Shown here piece after piece: positions 35,539 through 43,759 of a DNA stretch of 64,000 nt. Source of the stretch: Sphingopyxis sp. YF1 (GTDB taxonomy: Bacteria; Pseudomonadota; Alphaproteobacteria; Sphingomonadales; Sphingomonadaceae); assembly GCF_022701295.1 (NCBI RefSeq), contig NZ_CP033204.1, forward strand, positions 3,810,501-3,874,500, in the 5' to 3' direction. Each line of letters starts with the position of its first letter. Position 1 is the first letter of the stretch. The position numbers and the translations under genes were made by a program. Under the pieces are notes generated by a model. The model saw only the letters and a list, made by a program, of their open reading frames with translations. It did no database searches and was not told the origin of the DNA.

Positions 35539-35907
35539 TCATTCCGGAGACATGGCCCCCCTGAGGCGTTGCAGCCGACCGGGGCCCAGAAGCACAGCGG
35601 CGATATTCCCCGAGGTTCGGTAGCTGAGATATAGGAGATAGGCCGAAAGGAAGAGCATCCCGCCGAATGTCGCCCCAAGCGCGAGCCCGATCGCTGCTGG
35701 ACGGAACTCGTTGCGCCAGGCGGTCCACAGTCCGGATAGGAGCAGAAAGGTGAAAAAGTCGAAATTGAACTGCCCGGGCCATGTCATGGCCATCATGTCG
35801 CCGAAGAAGATCGGCAGCAGATTCCAGCCATGATGCGAGATGGTCACGCTCGTGTAGGCGATTATTGCCAGAAGCACGGCCACGAGGAAGCACCGGAAAT
35901 ATAGCAT
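35539..35907 (-). CDS. Small hypothetical membrane protein
   Basis: 122 residues with about three hydrophobic segments: FLVAVLLAIIAYTSVTI, FDFFTFLLLSGLWTAW and AIGLALGATFGGMLFLSAYL, and a short basic C-terminus. The loop SHHGWNLLPIFFGDMMAMTWPGQFN is aromatic-rich. I do not recognise a function. It converges with the secreted-protein gene and stands alone, with its start 87 bp past the next gene's end. Confidence 0.68.
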   Translation of the reverse strand: MLYFRCFLVAVLLAIIAYTSVTISHHGWNLLPIFFGDMMAMTWPGQFNFDFFTFLLLSGLWTAWRNEFRPAAIGLALGATFGGMLFLSAYLLYLSYRTSGNIAAVLLGPGRLQRLRGAMSPE

Positions 35908-35994
35908 CGCGCACCACCCCTACATGTTGGGGCGTCATCTGATACCCGGTTCGTGGATTATGCAATTACGTCCGGGATAATGAGCGCACGCGCG

Positions 35995-37188
35995 CTATCG
36001 TGCGGTCGCCAGACGCGTTACGACTTCCGAACCGCGAACGAGCGTCAGATCGACTGGACATCGCTCCGCAATGGCCAAAATCTTGTCGCGCGCTTCATCG
36101 GACAAGTTTCCTTCAAGTTCGATCGTTCGGGTAAACACATCTTCCGGACTCTGCCCGCTGCGCTTGTCGTGCGTCACGATTGTCCTCGCCTTTGCGAGCG
36201 CAAAGCCCTTTCGATCGGCGTAAAGGCGCATCGTCATGGTCGTACAGGCGGCGAGTCCCGCGGATACCAGTTCATAGGGTGCTAGCCCCGTATCGAGCCC
36301 GCCTTCGGATATCGGCTCATCGGCATAGAAGCTGTGCGAACCGCTGCGCATCGCCAGCTGGAACTTTCCCCCGAGGGTCTCCTCGGCGAGAACGCCCCCT
36401 CCGTCCGGCGCCTCCAGGTCGGCTTTCAATACCGGCAAATATCGAGGCGCCCATGCGGCAATTATCGCGGCGGCGAACTCAGCGTCGCCGGGGCCGGTGA
36501 GAAGATGGTCGGCGTCGCCGAGCGAGACAAAGCTCTTGGGGTGCTTCGCGGCGCCGAACAGCGCCGAGGCGTTGTCGATCCCGACCAGCTCGTCGCGGGG
36601 CGCATGGAGAAGCAGGAGCGGTCGGTGCAGCGTCGCGACGCGCGGCAGCAAATCCTGTTGGCGCGCATCGGCCACGAACGCGCGGTCGAGAGTAAAATGC
36701 CGACCGGCGAGCAGGACGTCCGCGCGCCCTTGGCTTTCGATGCGCGCCAGACTCGCCGGATCAACCAGGTGCAGGACGTGACGGACTTCGGCGGGCGCCG
36801 CGATCGTGGCGACCGCCTTTATTGTCGGCATCGCTCCGGCAGCGGCAAGCGCTGCCGCCCCTCCGAAACTGTGGCCGATGAGGAGCGCGGGCGCCATTCC
36901 TTCCGCTTCCATGGCCCGACCGGCTGCGATCAGGTCGTCGGCATTGTCCGCGAAGCGCGTCTCGCCGAACGCACCCTCGCTCGAACCGAGGCCGGCGAAG
37001 TCGAACCGCAGGACGCCGATGCCCTGCCGTGCGAGAGCGCGTGCAATTCGTACCGCTGCAAGGCTGTCCTTGCCGCAAGTAAAGCAATGGGCGAAGATCG
37101 CCCATCCGCGCGGCGTTGCCGCAGGGCGGTCGACGAGTCCGGTCAGGCGATTGCCCCGCGCGCCGTCGAATTCAAAGGATTGCGCCAT
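35995..37188 (-). CDS. Fusion of alpha/beta-hydrolase and OsmC-like peroxidase domains
   Basis: 397 residues in two parts. Residues 1-255 are an alpha/beta hydrolase with nucleophile elbow LIGHSFGGAAALAAAG, oxyanion region FAHCFTCGKDS, DELVGID as acid loop and GDADHLLT as the His loop. Residues about 265-397 are OsmC/Ohr-like with TGLAPYELVSAGLAACTTMT carrying the first redox Cys and AIAERCPVDLTL the second. OsmC proteins reduce organic hydroperoxides; such fusions are known and may couple deacylation to peroxide removal. ATG 37188 has AGGAG upstream. A palindromic motif lies 76 bp upstream, divergent to ybaK. Confidence 0.9.
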   Translation of the reverse strand: MAQSFEFDGARGNRLTGLVDRPAATPRGWAIFAHCFTCGKDSLAAVRIARALARQGIGVLRFDFAGLGSSEGAFGETRFADNADDLIAAGRAMEAEGMAPALLIGHSFGGAAALAAAGAMPTIKAVATIAAPAEVRHVLHLVDPASLARIESQGRADVLLAGRHFTLDRAFVADARQQDLLPRVATLHRPLLLLHAPRDELVGIDNASALFGAAKHPKSFVSLGDADHLLTGPGDAEFAAAIIAAWAPRYLPVLKADLEAPDGGGVLAEETLGGKFQLAMRSGSHSFYADEPISEGGLDTGLAPYELVSAGLAACTTMTMRLYADRKGFALAKARTIVTHDKRSGQSPEDVFTRTIELEGNLSDEARDKILAIAERCPVDLTLVRGSEVVTRLATAR

Positions 37189-37263
37189 GGTCCCGCTCCT
37201 TCTCACCGCGCCCGCGCGCGGCCGATGCGCGATCATTTTCAACACAAGCGACCCCGGCGCCAT

Positions 37264-37279
37264 TCATACCTAGGTACGA
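37264..37279. promoter_or_regulatory. Palindromic motif copy a (candidate response-regulator operator)
   Basis: TCATACCTAGGTACGA, one mismatch from a perfect palindrome, lies between the OsmC-fusion gene (minus) and ybaK (plus). It continues with ATTTGCACG, a tail shared in part with copies at 49667 and 42054. Confidence 0.55.
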
Positions 37280-37357
37280 ATTTGCACGCGCCGCCGCTTC
37301 GACTAGTCGCGCCCACCGGTTAGGGCGAACGCGTCCAAGAACTTATGGAGAATCGGC

Positions 37358-37831
37358 ATGGCACGGACCACGCCAGCAACCCGAATGCTCGACAAGGCCG
37401 GAATCGCCTTCGAGACCTTCACCTATGACTATGATCCCGGCGCGGAGCGCATCGGCGTCCAGGCGGCCTTAGCGCTTGGCGAAGAGCCCCGCCGGGTGCT
37501 CAAGACATTGATGGCGAAAGTCGACGGCAAGCCCGTTTGCGTGATCGTGCCTTCCGATCGCGAAGTTTCGATGAAGAAGCTTGCAGCCGCGTTCGGCGGC
37601 AAGTCGGCGGCGATGATGGCGCCCGCGGATGCCGAACGGCTGACCGGCTATCACGTCGGCGGCATCAGCCCCTTCGGGCAGCGCAGGCAGGTGCGGACGG
37701 CGGTCGAGGAGAGCGCGCTCGCCGAGCCCTATATCTATGTGAACGGCGGTCAGCGCGGACTTCAGCTGCGACTCGACCCCAAGGCGGCGATGATGGCGCT
37801 TGCGGCGATCGCCGCACCGATTGCCACGTGA
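37358..37831 (+). CDS. ybaK: Cys-tRNA(Pro)/Cys-tRNA(Cys) deacylase
   Basis: 157 residues, the normal YbaK/EbsC size. It hydrolyses mischarged Cys-tRNA(Pro). Motifs include the N-terminal MARTTPATRMLDKAGIAFET, VLKTLMAKVDGKPVCVIVPS with the conserved Lys, and the substrate-loop YHVGGISPFGQRR (GxxxP). PYIYVNGGQRGLQLRLDP closes the fold. ATG 37358 is the first in frame and has GGAG upstream. It is divergent from the hydrolase-OsmC gene with the palindrome between them. Confidence 0.93.
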   Translation: MARTTPATRMLDKAGIAFETFTYDYDPGAERIGVQAALALGEEPRRVLKTLMAKVDGKPVCVIVPSDREVSMKKLAAAFGGKSAAMMAPADAERLTGYHVGGISPFGQRRQVRTAVEESALAEPYIYVNGGQRGLQLRLDPKAAMMALAAIAAPIAT

Positions 37832-37836
37832 AAAGA

Positions 37837-37865
37837 GGGCGGCGACCGCTATCCGGTCGCCGCCC
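37837..37865 (-). terminator. Rho-independent terminator of the MBL-fold gene
   Basis: A 12-bp perfect stem GGGCGGCGACCG/CGGTCGCCGCCC with a 5-nt loop is followed on the minus strand by TCTTTT. It lies 17 bp past the metallo-hydrolase stop and between convergent genes, and may also stop ybaK transcripts weakly. Confidence 0.8.
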
Positions 37866-37881
37866 AGGGGGGAGAGAGGGT

Positions 37882-38829
37882 TCAGACGCCGCGGTAGACG
37901 AGCTGGGTGAACAGCGCCGGGTTGATCACACCGCCGCCCCACTTCGCATCGAATTCGGCCGACGGCTTGGCGGCGATGGTTTCATCGAGCGACTTGCCCT
38001 GCGCCTTCAGCGCCGCGACACGGTCGCGGATCGTCACCAGCATGTCGCGGAAGGCGACAAGATCGGCGCGCGAGCCGACCGGGCCGTGACCGGGCACGAC
38101 GATGGTGTCCGCCCCGGACTTCTCGATATTCCAGTTGGCCGCACGGATCATGCCGTCGATGCTACCGCCGGCGACATAGTCGATGAAGGGATAAACGCCG
38201 TTCCACCAGGTGTCGCCCGTGGCCAGCACATTGGCCTTGCGGAAATATACCGAAAGGTCGCCGTCGGTGTGCGAGGGCATATAGTGGCGGATTTCGACGG
38301 TCTCGCCGTTGAAGGTCATCACCTTCTCTTCGTCGACGAGCATCGCGGGGCGGTAGCCCGCAGGCACGGGATCGAAGGTATGTCCCCATTCGACGACGCG
38401 GATCGTCTTGTCGAGATGGGCAGCGGTGTTGCGCTGCGCGATAATCTTCGCACCGTCTTCGTGGGCCCAGCCGTTCCCATCGGTGTGGTCCCAGTGCCAG
38501 TGCGTGTTGATGACGAAGTTCAGTCCGCCAGGGCGCAGGCCGGTCAGCACCTCCTCGATCTTCGCGCGGGACACCGCGATGCCGTCGTCGACAAGCAGCA
38601 GACCCTGCGGCCCTGCGAGCGCGACGATCGAACCGCCGGCTCCATCGAGCACGGTGACATTGCCGCGCAGCGCGGTCGGGGTGACGGGCGAGGCCGCGGT
38701 CGCGGTGTTGATGATGTCATAGGGCGTTTTGGCTGCTTCGGCAGCGTGCGCCGACGCGCCGGCAGCAAGGGCGAAAGCAAGAAGGGCGCTCGAGGCCAGA
38801 CCCGGGCGGCGAATAAGAATATTGCTCAT
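37882..38829 (-). CDS. Periplasmic MBL-fold metallo-hydrolase
   Basis: 315 residues. A signal peptide (LLAFALAAGASAHAAEA) is followed by a metallo-beta-lactamase fold: LLVDDGIAVSRAKIEEVL, the dinuclear metal motif INTHWHWDHTDGNG (HxHxDH), HYMPSHTDGDLSVYF with another His/Asp, LATGDTWWNGVYPFIDY and IVVPGHGPVG. All metal ligands appear present. The family contains lactamases, glyoxalases and quinone-processing enzymes; the style resembles 'cyclase-like/quinoprotein relay' MBL proteins rather than true beta-lactamases. Substrate unknown. ATG 38829 gives the signal peptide. It is divergent from the PAS kinase gene across 138 bp. Confidence 0.88.
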   Translation of the reverse strand: MSNILIRRPGLASSALLAFALAAGASAHAAEAAKTPYDIINTATAASPVTPTALRGNVTVLDGAGGSIVALAGPQGLLLVDDGIAVSRAKIEEVLTGLRPGGLNFVINTHWHWDHTDGNGWAHEDGAKIIAQRNTAAHLDKTIRVVEWGHTFDPVPAGYRPAMLVDEEKVMTFNGETVEIRHYMPSHTDGDLSVYFRKANVLATGDTWWNGVYPFIDYVAGGSIDGMIRAANWNIEKSGADTIVVPGHGPVGSRADLVAFRDMLVTIRDRVAALKAQGKSLDETIAAKPSAEFDAKWGGGVINPALFTQLVYRGV

Positions 38830-38967
38830 GATGTGACTCCGATACTGTTGCGAGGAGCCGATCATCGGTCAGTTGGCGGGGCGAGTAACTAATATGAAGG
38901 TTTAGACCTGCCGATTGCGCTTGCCCGCGGCTCGGATCCAGTGCGATGGCGGGGAGGAGCGGTAAGC

Positions 38968-40869
38968 ATGCTGCGCGTCCGGAGGGGTCCGATGGGGACG
39001 AAGTTTACAGGATCGACCGTGTTCGCGCTGCTCGCATTGGCGCTCGGCATCGGCATCTTCGCGGTCGATATGTTCAGCCCGCTCGGCGGGGCCATCGCCG
39101 TGCTCTACACATTCTGCATCATCCTTCTGACCCGCGCGGGCAGGACCGGGATCGTCGCGCTGGGAGGCGTGATCGCCGCCCTCGCGGCGATGATCGCCTT
39201 TCTCGCCGGCCATTGGGGCGAGGCGGTGGGCGCCGCGCATGTCCGGCTGGGCGTGAGCCTTGCCGCGATCGGCGCCACCACCATCCTTTCCTATGGCATC
39301 CTCAGCACAAGAAAGCTGTGCAGCGAGCAGGCGAATATTCTCGCGCTGACGCACGATAGTGTCATCGTTCTCGATCGTCACGACCGGGTGGCAGGCTGGA
39401 ACGAGGGGGCCGCCCATATTTATGGCTGGTCCGCGGAGGAAGCGATCGGCCGTGCCTATGACGATCTCATCGCGCTCGATGCACCGCGCGAGGCGGCAAA
39501 GCAGCGGCTCGAGCAAAGCGGTGCGCTCACCGAAGAAATGTCGGGCACGGGCAAGGATGGCGCACCCTTTACCGTGTCGACGCGCATGGTCCGCCGGCGC
39601 AACCTCGCCGGCGCGCCGGACGGCCTGATCGAGGCGAGCATCGACTTGTCGGAGCAGCGCCGGGCCGATGCCGCGCGGCGGGCTTCCGAAAATCGCTACC
39701 GGGCCATTTTCAATGCTGCCGGCTTCGCCGCTTGGGAAACCGATTGGACCGGTGTGCGCCAGCTTCTCGAGACGATCGCTCCGGATGGCGAAGACCTGCA
39801 GGCCCATCTGCTGGCTAATCCCGACCTGCTCCGAAAGGTGGCGGCAACGCCGCATATCCACGAGGCGAACCAGGCGGCTGCGGCACTGTTCGGCGTCGCC
39901 GATCGTAGCGAGTTGATCGGGAAGAATGTGATCGCGCGCTACCCCGAAACGAACGGTCTTGCGCTTGCAACGCTATTCGCTCGGCTGGCGGGAGGCGAAG
40001 ACCTGGTCGAGGTCGAGACACGGATCAACAACCTCAAGGGCAAGCCGATCGACGTCGTTCTGCGCGTGAGACTCGTTCCCGAGGGCGAACCCTGGTCGCG
40101 CGTCCTCATCATGGCGATCGACATGACCGAGCGAAACGAGGACCGGGCCCGGCTCGAACGCAATATGGTCGAACTCGCCCATGCGTCGCGCGTGTCGATC
40201 CTCGGCCAGCTCGCCGCGTCGATCGCGCATGAGGTCAATCAGCCGCTTTCGGCCATCATGACCTATGCGAAATCGGCGCGCCGCTGGCTCAAGCGCGAGA
40301 CGCCCGACCTCGACGAAGTGGCCAATTGCATCGAGCGGATCGACGCGAATAGCGAGCGCGCGGGGGCCATCATTACGCGGGTCCGGACCCTCGCCCGCAA
40401 GGGTAGTGCCCAGATCGAAGCGATCTCGCTCGCCGAACTCGTCGGAGAAGCGCTGGCGCTGGTCGATCGGGAAGCGTGCGCGGCCCGGATCGCGATCCGC
40501 ACCGACATCGAGCCGCCGGACATCCGCATCGCGGCCGACCGCGTCCAGATCCAGCAGATTCTCGTGAATCTGATCATGAACGCGATCCATGCCAGCGCGG
40601 GTACCGGCCCGGCGGGCGACATATTGGTCACGGCCTCCAAAGATGCCGAAGGCATGGCGCGTATCGAGGTCGCCGATCGCGGCAGCGGTATTGTCGGGAT
40701 CGAGCCTCACGCCCTCTTCGATGCCTTTTATACGACGAAACCCGACGGGATGGGAATGGGGCTGTCGATTTCGCGGTCGATCGTCGAGGCCCATGGCGGG
40801 CGCATTTCCGCGGCCAACAATCCCGAGGGCGGAGCCACGATCAGCTTCACCATCCCTGTGGCGCTTTGA
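38968..40869 (+). CDS. Membrane-bound PAS-domain sensor histidine kinase
   Basis: 633 residues. Three or four N-terminal transmembrane helices (FALLALALGIGIFAVDMF, AVLYTFCIILLTRAG, IAALAAMIAFLAG, AIGATTILSYGIL) precede a PAS domain (DSVIVLDRHDRVAGWNEGAA), a second PAS-like region and the HisKA box SIAHEVNQPLSAIMTYAKSA with phospho-accepting H421. The HATPase has NLIMNAIHA (N box), VADRGSGIVG (G1) and MGMGLSIS (G2). FixL/DctB-like organisation; the signal is unknown and no haem-PAS histidine is obvious. ATG 38968 follows GGAGGAG at 8 nt. Two response regulator genes follow, so it probably phosphorylates one or both. Confidence 0.9.
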   Translation: MLRVRRGPMGTKFTGSTVFALLALALGIGIFAVDMFSPLGGAIAVLYTFCIILLTRAGRTGIVALGGVIAALAAMIAFLAGHWGEAVGAAHVRLGVSLAAIGATTILSYGILSTRKLCSEQANILALTHDSVIVLDRHDRVAGWNEGAAHIYGWSAEEAIGRAYDDLIALDAPREAAKQRLEQSGALTEEMSGTGKDGAPFTVSTRMVRRRNLAGAPDGLIEASIDLSEQRRADAARRASENRYRAIFNAAGFAAWETDWTGVRQLLETIAPDGEDLQAHLLANPDLLRKVAATPHIHEANQAAAALFGVADRSELIGKNVIARYPETNGLALATLFARLAGGEDLVEVETRINNLKGKPIDVVLRVRLVPEGEPWSRVLIMAIDMTERNEDRARLERNMVELAHASRVSILGQLAASIAHEVNQPLSAIMTYAKSARRWLKRETPDLDEVANCIERIDANSERAGAIITRVRTLARKGSAQIEAISLAELVGEALALVDREACAARIAIRTDIEPPDIRIAADRVQIQQILVNLIMNAIHASAGTGPAGDILVTASKDAEGMARIEVADRGSGIVGIEPHALFDAFYTTKPDGMGMGLSISRSIVEAHGGRISAANNPEGGATISFTIPVAL

Positions 40870-40909
40870 GGGACGAAGGGCGCCGCAGACATGCTATACA
40901 GGCCTCACA

Positions 40910-40925
40910 TCATCCTTAGGTATGA
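40910..40925. promoter_or_regulatory. Palindromic motif copy b
   Basis: TCATCCTTAGGTATGA, three differences from the consensus TCATACCTAGGTATGA (positions 5-7), lies 55 bp before the start of the receiver-only regulator. Confidence 0.5.
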
Positions 40926-40979
40926 TGGCGGCGGGGCGGCGCAGCTGCTGTTGCGGACCGTCCTGTCAGGAGAAGTGAC

Positions 40980-41342
40980 GTGCCGAGTAAATTGGTGGGC
41001 GTCGTCGACGACGATGAAGATGTCCGCACCAGCATCGAGAGCCTGCTGCGATCGGCGGGCTATCGTCCGTTCTGCTTTCGCAGCGCGGAAAGCTTTCTCG
41101 CCTCGTCGCATCGCGATATCGTCGATTGCCTGCTCACAGATTTCAATATGCCGGGACTGAACGGCCTCGAGCTGCATCGGAAGATCGCGCGCGACCGACC
41201 TTCGCTGCCGGTCATTCTCATGACGGCGTTTCCGACCGACATCGTTCGCCAAGGCGCCGAGGAACAGGGTATCGCCGGCTTCTTCGTCAAGCCGATCGAC
41301 GGCGACCTTCTCATCGACAAGCTGGAGGATGTGTTATGCTGA
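40980..41342 (+). CDS. Receiver-only (single-domain) response regulator
   Basis: 120 residues, just a REC domain: acidic pocket VGVVDDDEDVR, phospho-acceptor D54 in CLLTDFNMPGLNG, the Thr in VILMTAFPTD and Lys in FFVKPIDGD. It lacks an output domain, so it may feed or drain phosphoryl groups in a relay. It starts with GTG at 40980, after AGGAGAAGTGAC. Its stop overlaps the next regulator's start by 7 bp, implying coupled synthesis. Confidence 0.9.
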   Translation: MPSKLVGVVDDDEDVRTSIESLLRSAGYRPFCFRSAESFLASSHRDIVDCLLTDFNMPGLNGLELHRKIARDRPSLPVILMTAFPTDIVRQGAEEQGIAGFFVKPIDGDLLIDKLEDVLC

Positions 41343-42025
41343 TCAGGCAAAACCGCAGCGGCCACGACGCGGCTTCCGAAAACGCGGTGCCGCTGCCGCC
41401 GCTCGTGTGCGTGCTCGACGACGATCCGGACATCCGGGGCAGCATCGAAAGTCTGCTGCGCTCGGAGGGATTCTCGGTCCAGACCTACGCCTCGACATCC
41501 GATTTCGTCATGTGCGAGAGCGTCGATCGTGCCGCCTGTCTTCTGCTCGACATCAATCTCGGCGATGCCAATGGTCTCGACTTCCAGGAGGAACTCGCCG
41601 GCAATGACATCGCGGTGCCGGTCATCCTGATGAGCGGCTATGGCGACATTCCGATGACGGTGCGCGGGATGCGTGCGGGAGCGCTCGATTTCCTTTCCAA
41701 GCCGCTTTCGGACGATGTCCTTCTCGCTGCGGTGTCGGACGCGATCCGCAAGGACGAAGTGCGGCGCCAGGCGAGCGCCGCACTCGACGGCACGCGGCAG
41801 CGTTACAATGCCCTCACCAACCGCGAGCGGGAAATCATGGGACTGGTGACCGCGGGCCTGATGAACAAGCAGATCGCAGCGCGGCTGGGGCTGAGCGAAA
41901 TCACGGTCAAGATCCACCGCGGCAACATGACCCGCAAGATGCAGGCCGACTCGCTCGCCGATCTCGTCCGGATGGCGGAGGAACTGGGCGCGCGCGAGGA
42001 AACGGCGAGCCGCTTTAACCGCTGA
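41336..42025 (+). CDS. FixJ-family response regulator with LuxR-type DNA-binding domain
   Basis: 229 residues. REC domain: CVLDDDPDIRGS, D72 in CLLLDINLGDANG, the Ser/Thr position in ILMSGYGDIPMTV and the Lys in DFLSKPLSDD. A linker helix leads to the LuxR HTH LTNREREIMGLVTAGLMNKQ and [20 protein letters not shown]. It overlaps the receiver-only gene by 7 bp. The HTH closely resembles the regulator at 54147, so the two may bind the same operator. ATG 41336 has GGAGGATG upstream; longer in-frame starts overlap the previous gene entirely. Confidence 0.93.
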   Translation: MLIRQNRSGHDAASENAVPLPPLVCVLDDDPDIRGSIESLLRSEGFSVQTYASTSDFVMCESVDRAACLLLDINLGDANGLDFQEELAGNDIAVPVILMSGYGDIPMTVRGMRAGALDFLSKPLSDDVLLAAVSDAIRKDEVRRQASAALDGTRQRYNALTNREREIMGLVTAGLMNKQIAARLGLSEITVKIHRGNMTRKMQADSLADLVRMAEELGAREETASRFNR

Positions 42026-42053
42026 TCCCGGGCACGGCGCGCCCGCCGTCCAG

Positions 42054-42069
42054 TCATACCAAGATGTGA
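42054..42069. promoter_or_regulatory. Palindromic motif copy c
   Basis: TCATACCAAGATGTGA, three differences from the consensus, followed by ATCATCACGG, which shares spaced identities with the flank of copy a. It lies 72 bp upstream of the 49-aa gene. Confidence 0.45.
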
Positions 42070-42107
42070 ATCATCACGGCCGGGTACGATCCTATGTTTG
42101 TCTCGTA

Positions 42108-42127
42108 GCGGGCACAGCCGTGCCCGC
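42108..42127 (+). promoter_or_regulatory. Leader hairpin before the 49-aa gene
   Basis: GCGGGCAC and GTGCCCGC pair perfectly around AGCC, ending four bases before the GGAGAC Shine-Dalgarno. It could shield the ribosome site, stop readthrough from the regulator gene, or both. Confidence 0.4.
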
Positions 42128-42141
42128 CGTGGAGACAGGTC

Positions 42142-42291
42142 ATGTCGAAATCAGAAACAGAAAGCCGGCGTCCCGCGCCGACGGCGCCTCCGGCCCCCGA
42201 GCCGCGCGCCGCAATCGAAGAACGGATCGACCATGCACTCGAAGACAGTTTTCCGGCGAGCGACCCGCCCGCGGCCAACGTCTTCGACTGA
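42142..42291 (+). CDS. 49-residue acidic small protein with SFPASDPP motif
   Basis: ATG at 42142 is preceded by GGAGACAGGTC; the frame runs 49 codons to TGA and encodes a Pro/Ala-rich N-half, then EERIDHALEDSFPASDPPA and a short acidic end. The ALEDSFPASDPP signature is, in my memory, shared by many small proteobacterial proteins of unknown function often near stress genes. The coding frame fits local codon use better than the overlapping frames. It sits between the FixJ-like regulator and the first hydrolase gene, with a palindrome and hairpin upstream. Function unknown. Confidence 0.75.
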   Translation: MSKSETESRRPAPTAPPAPEPRAAIEERIDHALEDSFPASDPPAANVFD

Positions 42292-42403
42292 AGCGGGCGG
42301 AGCCGAATTAAAACCTAAGAATGATGGGAAAGCGGTCCCGCCGACCTGAAAATGCTCCGGTCGAAACCGCGAAATCTTTCGCGCAGCAGCGAGGAGTAGG
42401 ATC

Positions 42404-43225
42404 ATGAGCTTCATCAAGACCCCCGACGGCGTCTCAATCTATTACAAGGATCTGGGAGCCGGCCAGCCCGTCCTTTTCTGTCATGGCTGGCCGCTCACGG
42501 CCGATGCCTGGGACAGCCAGATGCAATTCCTCGGCGAACGGGGTTACCGGGTCATCGCTCACGATCGCCGCAGCCATGGCCGCTCCGACCAGGTCTGGGA
42601 CGGCAATGACATGGATCATTATGCCGATGATCTCGCGGCGCTGATCGAGGCGCTCGACCTTCGGGACATCGTCCTCGTCGGCCATTCGACGGGCGGCGGC
42701 GAAGTGGCCCATTACATCGGGCGGCACGGGACCGCCCGCGTGGCGAAGGCCGTTCTGATCAGCGCCGTTCCGCCGGTCATGCTGCAGAGCGAAACCAACC
42801 CGCACGGGACGCCGCTTGCGGCGTTCGACGACATCCGCGCCGCGCTGCTCGACAACCGCAGCCAGTTCTACAAGGATCTGACGACGCCCTTCTTCGGTTA
42901 CAACCGGCCGGGGGCGGCGATTTCGCAAGGGACGCGCGATCATTTCTGGCTGCAGGGCATGATGGGCGGCCTCAAGGGCCAATATGACTGCGTCCATGAA
43001 TTTTCCGAGGTCGACTACAGCGAAGACCTGAAACGGATGACCATCCCGACGCTGGTTCTGCACGGATCGGACGATCAGATCGTCCCGATCGACGCCTCGG
43101 CGCGGCTCGCGGTCGGCATCCTGCCGCAGGGCCAGCTCAAGATTTACGAAGGCGGCCCGCACGGGATGCCGATTACGATGAAGGAACAGGTCAACGCCGA
43201 CCTGCTCGCTTTCATCCAGAATTGA
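42404..43225 (+). CDS. Alpha/beta hydrolase (non-haem chloroperoxidase/arylesterase type), copy 1
   Basis: 273 residues. The family signature [19 protein letters not shown] at the N-terminus, [12 protein letters not shown], the nucleophile S95 in [15 protein letters not shown], acid D223/224 in [10 protein letters not shown] and H253 in GGPHGMPIT form the triad. Enzymes of this group hydrolyse esters or lactones and can act as perhydrolases. Cytosolic, no signal. It begins a plus-strand series of redox-type genes (42.4-47.5 kb) with gaps under 220 bp; GAGGAG precedes the ATG. A secreted paralogue lies at 54974. Confidence 0.92.
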   Translation: MSFIKTPDGVSIYYKDLGAGQPVLFCHGWPLTADAWDSQMQFLGERGYRVIAHDRRSHGRSDQVWDGNDMDHYADDLAALIEALDLRDIVLVGHSTGGGEVAHYIGRHGTARVAKAVLISAVPPVMLQSETNPHGTPLAAFDDIRAALLDNRSQFYKDLTTPFFGYNRPGAAISQGTRDHFWLQGMMGGLKGQYDCVHEFSEVDYSEDLKRMTIPTLVLHGSDDQIVPIDASARLAVGILPQGQLKIYEGGPHGMPITMKEQVNADLLAFIQN

Positions 43226-43312
43226 TCCGAATCCGACGGTCAGGCGCCGACCCGCAAGAGGCGGGCAGCGCCGGACCCGGCTTTTCTCCCCTCCAGAAGC
43301 AGGAACAAGACC

Positions 43313-43750
43313 ATGACTAAGGGAAGCCCGACCGACGAGGTAGCAGCGGCGAAGGCCCGCTACTGCCGCTTCGTCGACACCAAGCAGTGGGAGGCCTTCT
43401 CCGGGCTCCTCGCAGAAGCCCCGAAGATCCGGATGTTCGATCCCGACGGCGAGCTTCTGTTCGCCTTCGACGAGCGCGACGCGTTCGTCGCCCTGTCGAG
43501 CCAGTTCCTCGAAAAGGGCCGATCGATCCACCAGGTCCACAACGCCGAAATCGAGGAACGCCCCGATGGCCGTGTCGCCGCAATCTGGTCGATGGAGGAT
43601 CTCATCCTCTTTCCCGACGCCGCTCCCGGCGAGACCGCGCGGATGAACGGCTACGGCCATTATCATGAAATCTGGGAGTCCGGTCCGGACGGCTGGCGCA
43701 TCGCCGAACTCGAGCTGCGCCGCACCATTCTCGAAATCACCCAGGCCTAG
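43313..43750 (+). CDS. Nuclear transport factor 2-like (SnoaL-like) protein
   Basis: 145 residues with the cone-shaped NTF2 pattern: AAAKARYCRFVDTKQWEAFS for the first helices, then IRMFDPDGELLFAFDERDAF, IHQVHNAEIEERPDGRVAAI and YGHYHEIWESGPDGWRIAEL, a classic SnoaL-like C-terminal strand pair. Such small domains act as isomerases, dehydratases or binding proteins. An acidic/His pocket may be formed by the HYHE motif. It is 87 bp after the hydrolase and 9 bp before the Gfo/Idh gene, so probably cotranscribed. No specific substrate can be assigned. Confidence 0.85.
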   Translation: MTKGSPTDEVAAAKARYCRFVDTKQWEAFSGLLAEAPKIRMFDPDGELLFAFDERDAFVALSSQFLEKGRSIHQVHNAEIEERPDGRVAAIWSMEDLILFPDAAPGETARMNGYGHYHEIWESGPDGWRIAELELRRTILEITQA

Positions 43751-43759
43751 GACATCATC

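Noticed and set aside
37882..38829. True beta-lactamase
   Set aside because: The MBL metal motif is shared by many enzymes, and no class B lactamase-specific context or resistance neighbours are present.
32989..38865. Prophage cargo behind the integrase
   Set aside because: No capsid, portal, terminase, tail, lysis or replication genes; cargo is metabolic and signalling.
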